Below the pieces are notes generated by a model. The model did no database searches, was not told the DNA's origin, and saw only the letters and a list, made by a program, of their open reading frames with translations. Below are positions 47,736 through 56,090 of a stretch of DNA of 64,000 bases, piece after piece. The stretch is taken from the NCBI GenBank assembly GCA_963769605.1, contig CAVYML010000009.1:1488001-1552000 (forward strand), written 5' to 3'. Made by a program: the position numbers and the translations under genes. This stretch comes from Fen-1254 sp963769605 (GTDB lineage: Bacteria; Bacteroidota; Ignavibacteria; UBA10030). Positions within the stretch are counted from its first letter, which is position 1. Every line of letters starts with the position of its first letter.

Positions 47736-48255
47736 GGCCTCCTTTCCAAAGCGGATGACTCCGGCATGGATTGAAATTCTGTAGCCGACATCGGTGATGT
47801 CGGGAACACTACGCGTTCATTGACCGCGGCCATAATTGTTTTCGGATGCAAAGCTTCTCTCATTTGTCCTTCTAAAAAAAAGAACATATAGGGAAATTGT
47901 CCTTATGTCAAGGATAATGTAAAACCCTTCAAATATCGTATTTTGAGTTGGAATGAAGTTTTGTTTTACTCCATCAGTGCCAGTTTTTTCCAAGAAGGTC
48001 TGCCGGGGGAACAAATGGTAAAAGACAATCCTGAATTCTATATTCTGATTTGCGTTTCGTTTTTTACCGGTTGACACCTTGGAAAGGTGTCCTCAATAAC
48101 CACAATATTTGTTAGGGAATACGAGTACTTTTATGACCACCTTTCCAAGGTGGGAGGATGGCCCAAATTCCGTTGATAAAAAGATAAAATAGTTTAGTGA
48201 GCGAAAACTTGCCGTTCTATACAACACTTTAATTTTTTCGTTTATAATTTTATAA
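47736..48255. other. Intergenic region upstream of hipBA-like locus
   Basis: No supportable gene. Contains the paired hairpins at 48075-48152 and, beyond them, AT-rich DNA (48180-48255) leading into the operators. Confidence 0.5.
48075..48152. repeat. Small element with oppositely oriented hairpin ends
   Basis: CACCTTGGAAAGGTG at 48075-48089 is the exact reverse complement of CACCTTTCCAAGGTG at 48138-48152, and each is itself a short hairpin. The 48-bp core shows no ORF. It looks like a miniature inverted-repeat element or a structured RNA. Confidence 0.65.
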
Positions 48256-48277
48256 TATGCTGTATAATTATAGCATA
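48256..48277. promoter_or_regulatory. Probable HipB operator O1
   Basis: TATGCTGTATAATTATAGCATA, an imperfect palindrome with half-site ATGCTGTAT, lies 41 bp (four helical turns, centre to centre) upstream of the second operator. Confidence 0.7.
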
Positions 48278-48296
48278 TTATACTGTAAATCAATAT

Positions 48297-48318
48297 TATG
48301 CCGTATAAATACAGCATA
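48297..48318. promoter_or_regulatory. Probable HipB operator O2
   Basis: TATGCCGTATAAATACAGCA continues TA: a near-perfect palindrome with half-sites ATGCCGTAT and ATACAGCAT. It ends 5 bp before the -35 box, well placed for autorepression. Confidence 0.75.
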
Positions 48319-48323
48319 ATAGC

Positions 48324-48352
48324 TTGACAAACAAATCCTCTTATACTATATT
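48324..48352 (+). promoter_or_regulatory. hipBA promoter
   Basis: TTGACA (48324-48329), 17-bp spacer, TATATT (48347-48352), a close match to a primary sigma-factor promoter, with the start of transcription expected near 48359 and AAGGAGG at 48364-48370. Confidence 0.7.
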
Positions 48353-48375
48353 TGATCAAATTCAAGGAGGAAAAA

Positions 48376-48705
48376 ATGAAAAGCTTTGGCGAAATGAATG
48401 ATTTGGCAATCCTCGATTTATTAGGTGAGAGAATAAGGAAGCAGCGACTCAATCAGAATGTGACTCAATCTAATCTTGCACAGCGCGCTGGAATAGATCG
48501 AATTGTCCTGACAAGTTTAGAAAATGGAAGGGGATGCACACTTGGCAGCATGATTAAGATTCTTCGCGTTCTCGGAAAGATCGATCAACTGGATTTATTT
48601 CTTCCAGAGCCAGGTGTAAGCCCTGTGCAGCTTGCAAAACTCTCAGGACAACAAAGACGGGAAGCATCGGGTCGACGAGGACGACCAATTGAGAAAGGAA
48701 AGTAG
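48376..48705 (+). CDS. HipB-like XRE-family antitoxin/repressor
   Basis: 109 aa from the ATG at 48376 (AAGGAGG 5 nt upstream). A helix-turn-helix of XRE type spans about residues 19-75 (IRKQRLNQNVTQSNLAQRAG, then VLTSLENGRGCTLGSMIKIL). The C-terminal tail is basic and unstructured (GQQRREASGRRGRPIEKGK). As in HipB proteins it should repress its own promoter through the two palindromes upstream and neutralise the kinase encoded 2 nt downstream. Confidence 0.88.
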   Translation: MKSFGEMNDLAILDLLGERIRKQRLNQNVTQSNLAQRAGIDRIVLTSLENGRGCTLGSMIKILRVLGKIDQLDLFLPEPGVSPVQLAKLSGQQRREASGRRGRPIEKGK

Positions 48706-48707
48706 AA

Positions 48708-50007
48708 ATGGCAAAGATAAGAAAAGTAACCGCAGCGAAAGTCCTTCTCTGGGGAAAAGAAATCGGTGCTGTTGCATGGGACATAGACAGAGAACTCGCT
48801 ACATTTGAATACACACCGGAATTTTTAAACAGTACCGTTGAGATATCTCCGATTAAGATGCAGAGAACACCACAACTATTTTCATTCCCAGAATTAAACA
48901 AGAAAACTTTTTATGGCTTACCCGGGATGCTTGCTGATTCATTACCGGACAGGTTTGGTAACGCTCTCATTAATGCATGGCTCGCTCGTCATAATCGCTC
49001 AGAAAATGATTTTTCTCCCGTTGAACGACTTTGCTACATAGGAGCTCGCGGGATGGGTGCATTAGAATATAAGCCTGCACTTCGAAGAGAAGAAATAAAA
49101 TCAGTGCCGATTGAAATCGAAGATATGATTCGGCTGGCACAACAGGTGTTAGATAATCGAATGGATTTACTTGTCAATTTAGGTGAAAAAGATAAAGCGA
49201 TAGAAACTATTATTCGTATAGGCACATCAGCCGGCGGCGCACGTGCGAAGGCGCTTGTTGCATGGAATAGAAATACTCATGAAATACGTTCTGGTCAAGT
49301 ACCTCCCGCCGCCGGGGTTTGAACCATGGATTATGAAATTTGACGGCGTGAACGATCAGCAATTAGGCCGTGCACAAGGGTTTGGCCGCATTGAATATTC
49401 CTATTATAGAATGGCAGTTAAAGCAGGAATAAAAATGATGGAATGCACTTTATTTGAAGAAAACGGACGCGCACATTTTTTAACAAAACGTTTCGACAGA
49501 GACTCCAATGGTAACAAAATTCATATGCAGTCACTCTGTGCTCTTGCGCATTTTGACTTCAATGCTCCGGGAGCCTATGGATACGAACAAGCACTTACAG
49601 TTATTCAACAATTACGACTTGGATATAAATCACTAGAGCAAATGTATCTGCGAATGGTTTTCAATATTATTGCTCGTAACCAAGATGATCATACAAAAAA
49701 TATTGCTTTCTTAATGGATAGATCCGGCAAGTGGCAGCTTTCACCTGCATATGATGTTATGTGGGCATACAATTCATCTGGACCGTGGACAAATCAACAT
49801 CAAATGACTATCAATGGTAAAAGGGATGGCTTTCTTATCGAAGATCTTCTTGAACCGGCAAAACAGTTTGGAATAAAGAATGCTAAGCATATCATTAAAG
49901 ATGTGATTCTTGCAGTTCGACAATGGCCAGAAATAGCAGAGATTAATATGGTGCCGCCATTGATGATAGAGCAAATAGCGCAGACCCACAGATTAAATCT
50001 TGGATAG
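48708..50007 (+). pseudogene. HipA-like Ser/Thr kinase toxin, split by a 1-nt frameshift
   Basis: Frame one (48708-49322) holds the HipA N-terminal domain (VLLWGKEIGAVAWD, GLPGMLADSLPDRFGN) and the start of the kinase fold (IGTSAGGARAKALVAW). Frame two (effectively from about 49300 to 50007) continues with GFEPWIMKFDGV, NIIARNQDDHTKNIAFL (catalytic loop) and LSPAYDVMWAY (metal-binding Asp). Dropping one G from the GGGG run at 49314-49317 restores SGQVPPAAGFEPWIMKF. Full-length it would be about 430 aa, the normal HipA size. A disrupted toxin beside an intact antitoxin is biologically plausible, but an indel error is equally possible. Confidence 0.85.
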
Positions 50008-50383
50008 CATTCTCTATATATTATAGCTTCTATGATCCCGAATAAGTCGCGTCTTATTTATATATCATTTAGAGAATTATCGCTTCATCTCATCGATCAT
50101 TGGAAAATAATAAACAGCCCTGACAGCCGGAGGCCTATTACAAACACGAACACTGTTCGTGTCTTCATTCACTCAGATGCCAGGGCTTATGATGGTTAAC
50201 TTATAAAATCATGGATATTAATCAGACATCTCGAGTTGCGGGATGACATTATTAGACCTCCGGCCAACATTTACTATTTACTCTTTACCGTTATTTCAAT
50301 AGCTTATACCCACCCTGATCGTTGCAGGAATTCTGCCGTGATCGGGGTAAAGTGTTTTCATTTATATCAAAGAATGTACCGGT
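50008..50383. other. 376-bp intergenic region with nested inverted repeats
   Basis: No gene. Holds the element at 50116-50264 described separately and a family-B stretch (about 50267-50300, TTTACTATTTACTCTTTACC). Confidence 0.5.
50116..50264. repeat. Nested inverted-repeat element
   Basis: GCCGGAGGCCTA (50126-50137) faces TAGACCTCCGGC (50253-50264). AGCCCTG (50116-50122) faces CAGGGCT (50181-50187). A perfect 8-bp hairpin ACACGAAC/GTTCGTGT is at 50144-50162. No ORF. Its end motif AGCCGGAGGCCTA also occurs near 46867. Confidence 0.6.
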
Positions 50384-53300
50384 GTGAATAGAATAAAAAA
50401 CATACTCACCGAGAGCGAACCGTTCCAGTCGTTGTTCCGCGCGCTGCGCGGTATAACGACATCGCAGCCGATAGCTGTTACCGGAATCAGCGGATCGCTG
50501 CTCGCTTTTACTGCAGCGGGAATTTTTGAATCGCGCGGCAAACAGACGGTTTTGCTTGTTCCCGATAAAGACCGGGCAGAACAGCTGCGGGATGATTGCT
50601 CGATACTCCTCGGCGAACGCAGCGTTCACCTCTACGCATCCGCTCAGGCTCATCGTTCGGTTCAATTGGACATTTCCGCTCCCATCGCACAGGTGGAAGC
50701 GTTGCGCGCACTCTCGCGAAAAGAAACCATTCTCCTCATTGCATCCGTCGAAGCACTGACCGGAAAAATTCCGCCGCAGAAAGATTTTTCTTCACGCACG
50801 ATCGATATTTCAGTGCAAAATGAGTACCCGTTCGAAGAACTGCTTAAACGCCTTGACAAGCTTGGTTTTGAGAAAAAGGACTTCGTCGAAGAGTACGGCG
50901 ATTATGCGCTCCGCGGAGGCATTATCGATATTTTTCCTTTTATCGGAGAACATCCGCTCCGTTTTGAGTTCTGGGGAAACACCGTCGAATCGATACGAGA
51001 GTTCGACGCGGTCTCACAGCGCTCGATTCGCGAACTGCAGTCTGCAAGTATTGTTGCTGATATCCACGCAGGTCAATTGAGAGACGAAACCGCTGAAACT
51101 GCCGAGGAACATGACACACTACAGAATCCACAGGCATCGTTGTTCGATTATCTTCAAACGGATGCTTTGTTCATCATCGAAGAACCGGATTTTTGCAGAA
51201 AAGAAGCAGAAGAGTTGAGTGAAGAGGGAATTAATGATCTTTTTGGATGGGACGATATCGAAAAAAACATGCACCATTTTTCGTGCATCATCCATTCGCA
51301 AATCAGCGTCCCCGTTCATGATACAGTTATAAAATTTAATTCTTCTCCTCAGCCGCCGACTGCAGGGAGCGTCAAACGACTCATCGAATATATCCGGACT
51401 TTTGGAGAAAAAAAATATTCCGTTTATCTCGACTGCGATTCAAAAGACGAAACCGCACGGCTTTCCGAATTAATCGAAGAGGAACTGACCTCGCCCGGCG
51501 ACCAATCCGGCGTTTCAATAGACGAAAGCAGCGGCACAGAACGGATCGATGCGCACATGCCGGCCTATCAATTCGTTACGGGGGGATTTCATTCCGGATT
51601 CGTTTTCCATTCTGCACAGATCGCCGTTTTTACGGAGCATGAGATATTCGGCAGATTGAAAAGACGCGGATCGTCGAGAAGAAAGAAATTCAAAGGCATA
51701 TCGCAGAAAGAACTTCAGCAGCTCCGGCGGGGGGATTTTGTGGTTCATCAGGACTACGGCATTGGAAAATTTGCCGGTCTCCAGAAAATTACAGTTCGCG
51801 GTGTAGAAACTGAAGTCATGAAACTTCTGTATGATAGCACAGATTCTCTGTATGTTAATCTGAATTTCATTAACCGCGTTCAGAAATATTCCTCCCAGGA
51901 AGGACATACGCCGAAACTGAGCCGCATCGGCGGGCCGGAATGGGAGAGGCTGAAAAACCGCGCACGGAAGAAAATCAAAGATATTGCACGTGATTTGATA
52001 CGGCTCTATGCGCGCCGCAAGCATGAAGAAGGATTCGCCTTTGCACCGGATGTCCACTGGCAAAAAGAAATGGAAGCTTCGTTCATGTACGAAGATACGC
52101 CGGATCAGGCAAAGGCGACGACCGACGTAAAGCGCGATATGGAAGATTCTTCGCCGATGGATCGCCTGATTTGCGGCGATGTCGGGTTCGGAAAAACCGA
52201 AGTCGCCGTACGCGCGGCATTCAAAGCCGTGATGAACGGAAAACAGGCAGCGGTGCTTGTGCCGACAACGATCCTGGCGCAGCAGCATTACCAAACTTTT
52301 TCCGATCGCGTCGGGCGTTACTCTGTCCGCGTGGAATGCCTCAACCGATTCCGGACAAAAAAAGAACAGGCGGAAATTCTCGAAGCGCTGAAAAACGGGC
52401 GCATCGATATCATCATCGGCACTCACCGGCTGTTGTCGAAGGACGTCGTTTTTAAAAACATCGGCCTGCTGGTTATCGATGAAGAACACCGTTTCGGCGT
52501 CGGCGCCAAGGAAAAACTCCGTCAGATGCGCGCGACTGTGGACACGCTGACACTGACGGCAACGCCCATTCCGCGCACACTTCAGTTTTCACTTATGGGA
52601 GCCCGCGACCTTTCACTTATCACGACACCTCCTCGCAACCGGCTTCCGATCCATACGGAAATCGCGGAATTTAATGTTCAGCTCATGCGCGAAGCGATAA
52701 TGAAAGAACTGCATCGCGGCGGCCAGGTTTATTTCGTACACGACCGGATACAGAATATCGATATTATTCAGAATGTGCTGCAGGATAATATTCCGAAAGC
52801 CCGTTTCCATATCGCACATGGTCAGATGAAAGGGCATGAACTGGAAAAAGCGATGCTCGATTTCTTAGAAAAGAAATTTGATGTTCTGCTTTGCACGAAG
52901 ATCATCGAGTCCGGAATCGATATTCCGAGCGTCAACACCATCATCATCAACCGCGCCGACCGTTTCGGCATGGCGGAATTGTATCAGCTTCGCGGGCGTG
53001 TCGGCAGATCCAACGTTCAGGCATACGCCTATCTCTTAACGCCGCCGCTTTCCGTTCTCCCGCGTCCGACTCTGCGCCGCTTGCAGGCCATTCAGGAATT
53101 TACGGAGCTCGGATCTGGTTTCAATCTTGCCATGCGCGATCTGGAAATACGCGGCGCCGGAAATTTACTCGGAGGGGAACAATCGGGATTTATTCTGGAG
53201 ATGGGATTCGAAATGTACCAGAGAGTTGTAGAAGATGCCGTGCGGGAATTGAAGGAAGAAGAATTTTCCGATTTAATCGATACGGCGCAGAGAGAGCAAT

Positions 53301-53794
53301 CGCTCAAAAAAACCGAATCGGTTGTCGAAGCGGATTGCGAGGCGTTGATACCGGAATTGTATGTGGAATCGGATGCAGAACGTCTTGATATCTACCGCCG
53401 TCTCTACAGGTTCGAGTCCCTCAGCGACTGCACGGCAATGCGCCAGGAACTCAAGGACCGCTTTGGAGAATATCCGGAAGAAGTAGAACATCTTCTTCGC
53501 TTGATAGAGTTGAAAATTCTCGCTTCATCCATGCGCCTGACAAAAGTAGAGCTTGTACAATCGACACTCAAATTATTTTTCCCGTCTCCCGAAGAAAAAT
53601 CATTTTATGAGGGCGATCTCGCTCCCTTCCAGCGCTATGCCCGCCGTATGCAGGAAGCCGACGCCGTACTCTCCCGTTTAAAGCAGGAAGGAAAACAAAT
53701 GTTTCTCGAACTCAGGCTTCCAAAAATGGAAAACGAAATCGACCGGCTTACCCGCGTTCGCCAATATCTCGATTTTTTGAATCTTCCCGAATAA
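50384..53794 (+). CDS. mfd: Transcription-repair coupling factor
   Basis: 1136 aa from a GTG start. N-terminal UvrB-homology region (GSLLAFTAAGIFESRGKQTV), UvrA-binding module, then the RNA polymerase-interacting domain (GDFVVHQDYGIGKFAGLQKI, LYVNLNFINRVQKY) and superfamily-2 translocase motor: Walker A CGDVGFGKTEVA, DEEH box VIDEEHRFGV, TATPIPRTLQ, and the TRG-like and C-terminal TRCF domain. Displaces stalled RNA polymerase and recruits UvrA. Monocistronic. Confidence 0.97.
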   Translation: MNRIKNILTESEPFQSLFRALRGITTSQPIAVTGISGSLLAFTAAGIFESRGKQTVLLVPDKDRAEQLRDDCSILLGERSVHLYASAQAHRSVQLDISAPIAQVEALRALSRKETILLIASVEALTGKIPPQKDFSSRTIDISVQNEYPFEELLKRLDKLGFEKKDFVEEYGDYALRGGIIDIFPFIGEHPLRFEFWGNTVESIREFDAVSQRSIRELQSASIVADIHAGQLRDETAETAEEHDTLQNPQASLFDYLQTDALFIIEEPDFCRKEAEELSEEGINDLFGWDDIEKNMHHFSCIIHSQISVPVHDTVIKFNSSPQPPTAGSVKRLIEYIRTFGEKKYSVYLDCDSKDETARLSELIEEELTSPGDQSGVSIDESSGTERIDAHMPAYQFVTGGFHSGFVFHSAQIAVFTEHEIFGRLKRRGSSRRKKFKGISQKELQQLRRGDFVVHQDYGIGKFAGLQKITVRGVETEVMKLLYDSTDSLYVNLNFINRVQKYSSQEGHTPKLSRIGGPEWERLKNRARKKIKDIARDLIRLYARRKHEEGFAFAPDVHWQKEMEASFMYEDTPDQAKATTDVKRDMEDSSPMDRLICGDVGFGKTEVAVRAAFKAVMNGKQAAVLVPTTILAQQHYQTFSDRVGRYSVRVECLNRFRTKKEQAEILEALKNGRIDIIIGTHRLLSKDVVFKNIGLLVIDEEHRFGVGAKEKLRQMRATVDTLTLTATPIPRTLQFSLMGARDLSLITTPPRNRLPIHTEIAEFNVQLMREAIMKELHRGGQVYFVHDRIQNIDIIQNVLQDNIPKARFHIAHGQMKGHELEKAMLDFLEKKFDVLLCTKIIESGIDIPSVNTIIINRADRFGMAELYQLRGRVGRSNVQAYAYLLTPPLSVLPRPTLRRLQAIQEFTELGSGFNLAMRDLEIRGAGNLLGGEQSGFILEMGFEMYQRVVEDAVRELKEEEFSDLIDTAQREQSLKKTESVVEADCEALIPELYVESDAERLDIYRRLYRFESLSDCTAMRQELKDRFGEYPEEVEHLLRLIELKILASSMRLTKVELVQSTLKLFFPSPEEKSFYEGDLAPFQRYARRMQEADAVLSRLKQEGKQMFLELRLPKMENEIDRLTRVRQYLDFLNLPE

Positions 53795-53859
53795 CACCCT
53801 CTGCCCCAGATTTCCTCATAAAATTATTTTAGGAATCGAATGATAAACCGTAATAATAC

Positions 53860-53895
53860 TTGACATTACGAATAAATACCTTATATTATAAGGTA
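53860..53895 (+). promoter_or_regulatory. glnB promoter with overlapping operator-like palindrome
   Basis: TTGACA (53860-53865) and TATATT (53882-53887) with 16-bp spacing form a promoter. TACCTTATATTATAAGGTA at 53877-53895 is a perfect 9-bp inverted repeat with a 1-bp centre lying over the -10 box, the expected position of a repressor site. Confidence 0.65.
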
Positions 53896-53947
53896 ATCTT
53901 AGTTATATGCAGTAATTATTTAATCATAATTGAACGGTGGCCTTATT

Positions 53948-54286
53948 ATGAAACAAATTGAAGCAGTTATACGACCCATTAAACTCGATGCCGTGCGGGA
54001 AGCGCTCATCGACAATGGAATTACCGGCATGACCATAGAAGAAGTTCGGGGATTTGGACGGCAAAAGGGGCATAAGCTGATGTACCGGGGATCCGAATAT
54101 CATGTCAATTTTATGCCGAAAATAAAATTAGTCATGGTTGTTGTCGATTCGCTTGTGGATCGCATCGTTTCCACCATTACACAAACGGCGAAAACGGGAA
54201 CGATCGGCGACGGAAAGATTTTTATTACCCCCGTTGAGGAAGCAGTTCGGGTACGAACCGAAGAATCCGGAGAGTGTGCTCTTTAA
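53948..54286 (+). CDS. glnB: Nitrogen regulatory protein P-II
   Basis: 112 aa from the ATG at 53948 (the in-frame ATG at 53930 would add six residues not found in the family). KQIEAVIRPIKLDAVREAL, T-loop MYRGSEY with Tyr51 (the uridylylation site in proteobacteria), and the ATP-binding GTIGDGKIFITPVEEAVRVRT are intact. Trimeric sensor of 2-oxoglutarate and ATP/ADP that binds transporters and nitrogen enzymes. Stands at the head of a block with glutamine synthetase and transporters; no amtB lies within the window. Confidence 0.96.
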   Translation: MKQIEAVIRPIKLDAVREALIDNGITGMTIEEVRGFGRQKGHKLMYRGSEYHVNFMPKIKLVMVVVDSLVDRIVSTITQTAKTGTIGDGKIFITPVEEAVRVRTEESGECAL

Positions 54287-54322
54287 GGAAAAGTCTATAC
54301 GATTCCCCCACGCGCTAACGCT

Positions 54323-54375
54323 GAAGCCCATATTCGACTCAACCCTAACCCCCCCAAAAACAGAATATGGGCTTC
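54323..54375. terminator. Long inverted repeat between convergent genes
   Basis: GAAGCCCATATTC (54323-54335) and GAATATGGGCTTC (54363-54375) form a perfect 13-bp stem with a 27-nt loop. A third copy of the right arm with its flank (CCCAAAAACCGAATATGGGC) is at 54465-54484. Placed between convergent glnB and the antiporter gene, it can serve as a transcription end, although a clean U-tract is missing. Confidence 0.6.
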
Positions 54376-54512
54376 GCTTTATACTCTGCGATTATTCTGT
54401 AATTTGATGTGGGATAAATAGAGAAACATGCTATCGCATGTTACATTGATATGCTACGCGACTCCCCAAAAACCGAATATGGGCTTTGCATTTGTACTCG
54501 TCTTGATGACAG

Positions 54513-55976
54513 CTATGAACGGAAGAAAAGAAACCAGACGAGCGCATAGATAGGAAGCAGCACCGGCAGCGAATAGCGGACAATATAACCGAAGAAGCCC
54601 GGACATTTGACTTTTGAATGTTCTGCAATCGACTTGATCATAAAATTCGGTCCGTTGCCGATATAGGTCATAGCTCCGAAAAATACCGCGCCGGCCGATA
54701 TGGCTTGAACATACTTCCACGTATCGGCGGTCAAAGCCAGGGCCGAAGGCTGCAGAGGATTCGCAAAACCTCCGCTTCCGGGCGGAATCAAGCCGAGCAT
54801 AAGATACATGTGATGAATGTTGTCGATGTTTGCGCCATGAATTCCGAATGCCGCAGTTAAAAAGCTCAGATACGTCGGCGCATTATCCAGAACGCTGGAA
54901 AGGATTCCGGTTCCCCAGTAATATTGTCCCGGCGTCGTCATATAGAGCTTTGCGGCATTGAGCTCCAGCCAGTCGAGCGCCGGAATCATCGTCACAAAAA
55001 TGCCGGCAAAAAGAACCGCCACTTCTATGATCGGATGAAAATTAAATTCATTCTTATCGTGAATTTCTTTCTTCGTTGTAAAGTAGGATCCCAGCGCTGC
55101 AGCCCACATAACCGCTTCCCGCAGCAGCAAAGGTGCGGGAGGTCCGATAAAAACCGCTCCAAGTATGACGAAAAGAAAAACGACATTATGAAGTCCCGAT
55201 ACTTCCGCTTCGTCAATTTCCGACGCCTGATGCCGGCTGGCTTTCGTTTCCTTATGAAAAAAATGTAAATCGATGAAAAAGAATACAAGCAGCACAAGGG
55301 CGACCGTCACGAACCAGAGGGGTGCAAGGCGCGTTGTGATCCAGAAAAAGGGAACCCCTTTAAGAAATCCGAGAAAGAGCGGCGGTCCGAGAGGGGTCAA
55401 TGCTCCTCCAATGTTCCCGACAAGAAAAATAAAGAACACGATATGATACCCTTGAATGCGGTACCGGTTCACTCGCAGGAAGGGACGGATTAAAATCATC
55501 GAAGCTCCCGTCGTTCCCAGTATATTGGAAAGCACAGCTCCGATTGCAAGCAAGGCGACATTTCCGGCCGGAGTCGTCTTTCCCGGTATCTTCACATGAA
55601 TTCCGCCGGTAACGACAAATAATGAGCCGATAAGTGAAATAAAACCGATATATTCATACGATGCCAGGAACAAACGCGGTATGCTGTCGAGCGCTGCGGT
55701 ATAATAGAGCGCTATAATAAAAATGAGAGCACACACGAAATAAATATAATATTTTTCCCACCATGCCTTATAAAGAAACGGCATCAGGGCGATAGCGAAA
55801 AGCAAAAGGAAAAATGGAAGTATAAACCACGGATTGACCGGAACAATCCTTACCCGGTCGAAGGCGCTGGCATATAAATTATAGATGAGAATTAAAACGA
55901 GTCCGGCGGTAATGGAGGACAGCAATAAACGACGGGACTTTTTTTTCATCGTATGATTTTCTGTGCGGTCTCTCAT
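54513..55976 (-). CDS. NhaD/ArsB-type sodium:proton antiporter
   Basis: 487 aa with about 12 membrane spans. LSNILGTTGASMILIRPFLR and GNIGGALTPLGPPLFLGF are the two facing transport motifs of the ion transporter superfamily NhaD-like clade, and LSSVLDNAPTYLSFL is the later conserved half (DNAPT). Predicted Na+/H+ exchange at the inner membrane. Start may be 55976 or the Met ten codons later (55949); neither has a strong ribosome site. Follows glnA by 114 bp on the same strand. Confidence 0.88.
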   Translation of the reverse strand: MRDRTENHTMKKKSRRLLLSSITAGLVLILIYNLYASAFDRVRIVPVNPWFILPFFLLLFAIALMPFLYKAWWEKYYIYFVCALIFIIALYYTAALDSIPRLFLASYEYIGFISLIGSLFVVTGGIHVKIPGKTTPAGNVALLAIGAVLSNILGTTGASMILIRPFLRVNRYRIQGYHIVFFIFLVGNIGGALTPLGPPLFLGFLKGVPFFWITTRLAPLWFVTVALVLLVFFFIDLHFFHKETKASRHQASEIDEAEVSGLHNVVFLFVILGAVFIGPPAPLLLREAVMWAAALGSYFTTKKEIHDKNEFNFHPIIEVAVLFAGIFVTMIPALDWLELNAAKLYMTTPGQYYWGTGILSSVLDNAPTYLSFLTAAFGIHGANIDNIHHMYLMLGLIPPGSGGFANPLQPSALALTADTWKYVQAISAGAVFFGAMTYIGNGPNFMIKSIAEHSKVKCPGFFGYIVRYSLPVLLPIYALVWFLFFRS

Positions 55977-56090
55977 TGCCGGTCACATAAGGAAAACGTA
56001 CAATTCTCCATTCCCGGGTTTGCGGGGGAAGGCCGTCACATTGCACGGATGTATATCGAACGGATGCTGTCGCACCGGTAAACCGGCAGA

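Noticed and set aside
51515..52489. Minus-strand frame inside mfd
   Set aside because: Antisense shadow; no motif or ribosome site, and mfd is unambiguous.
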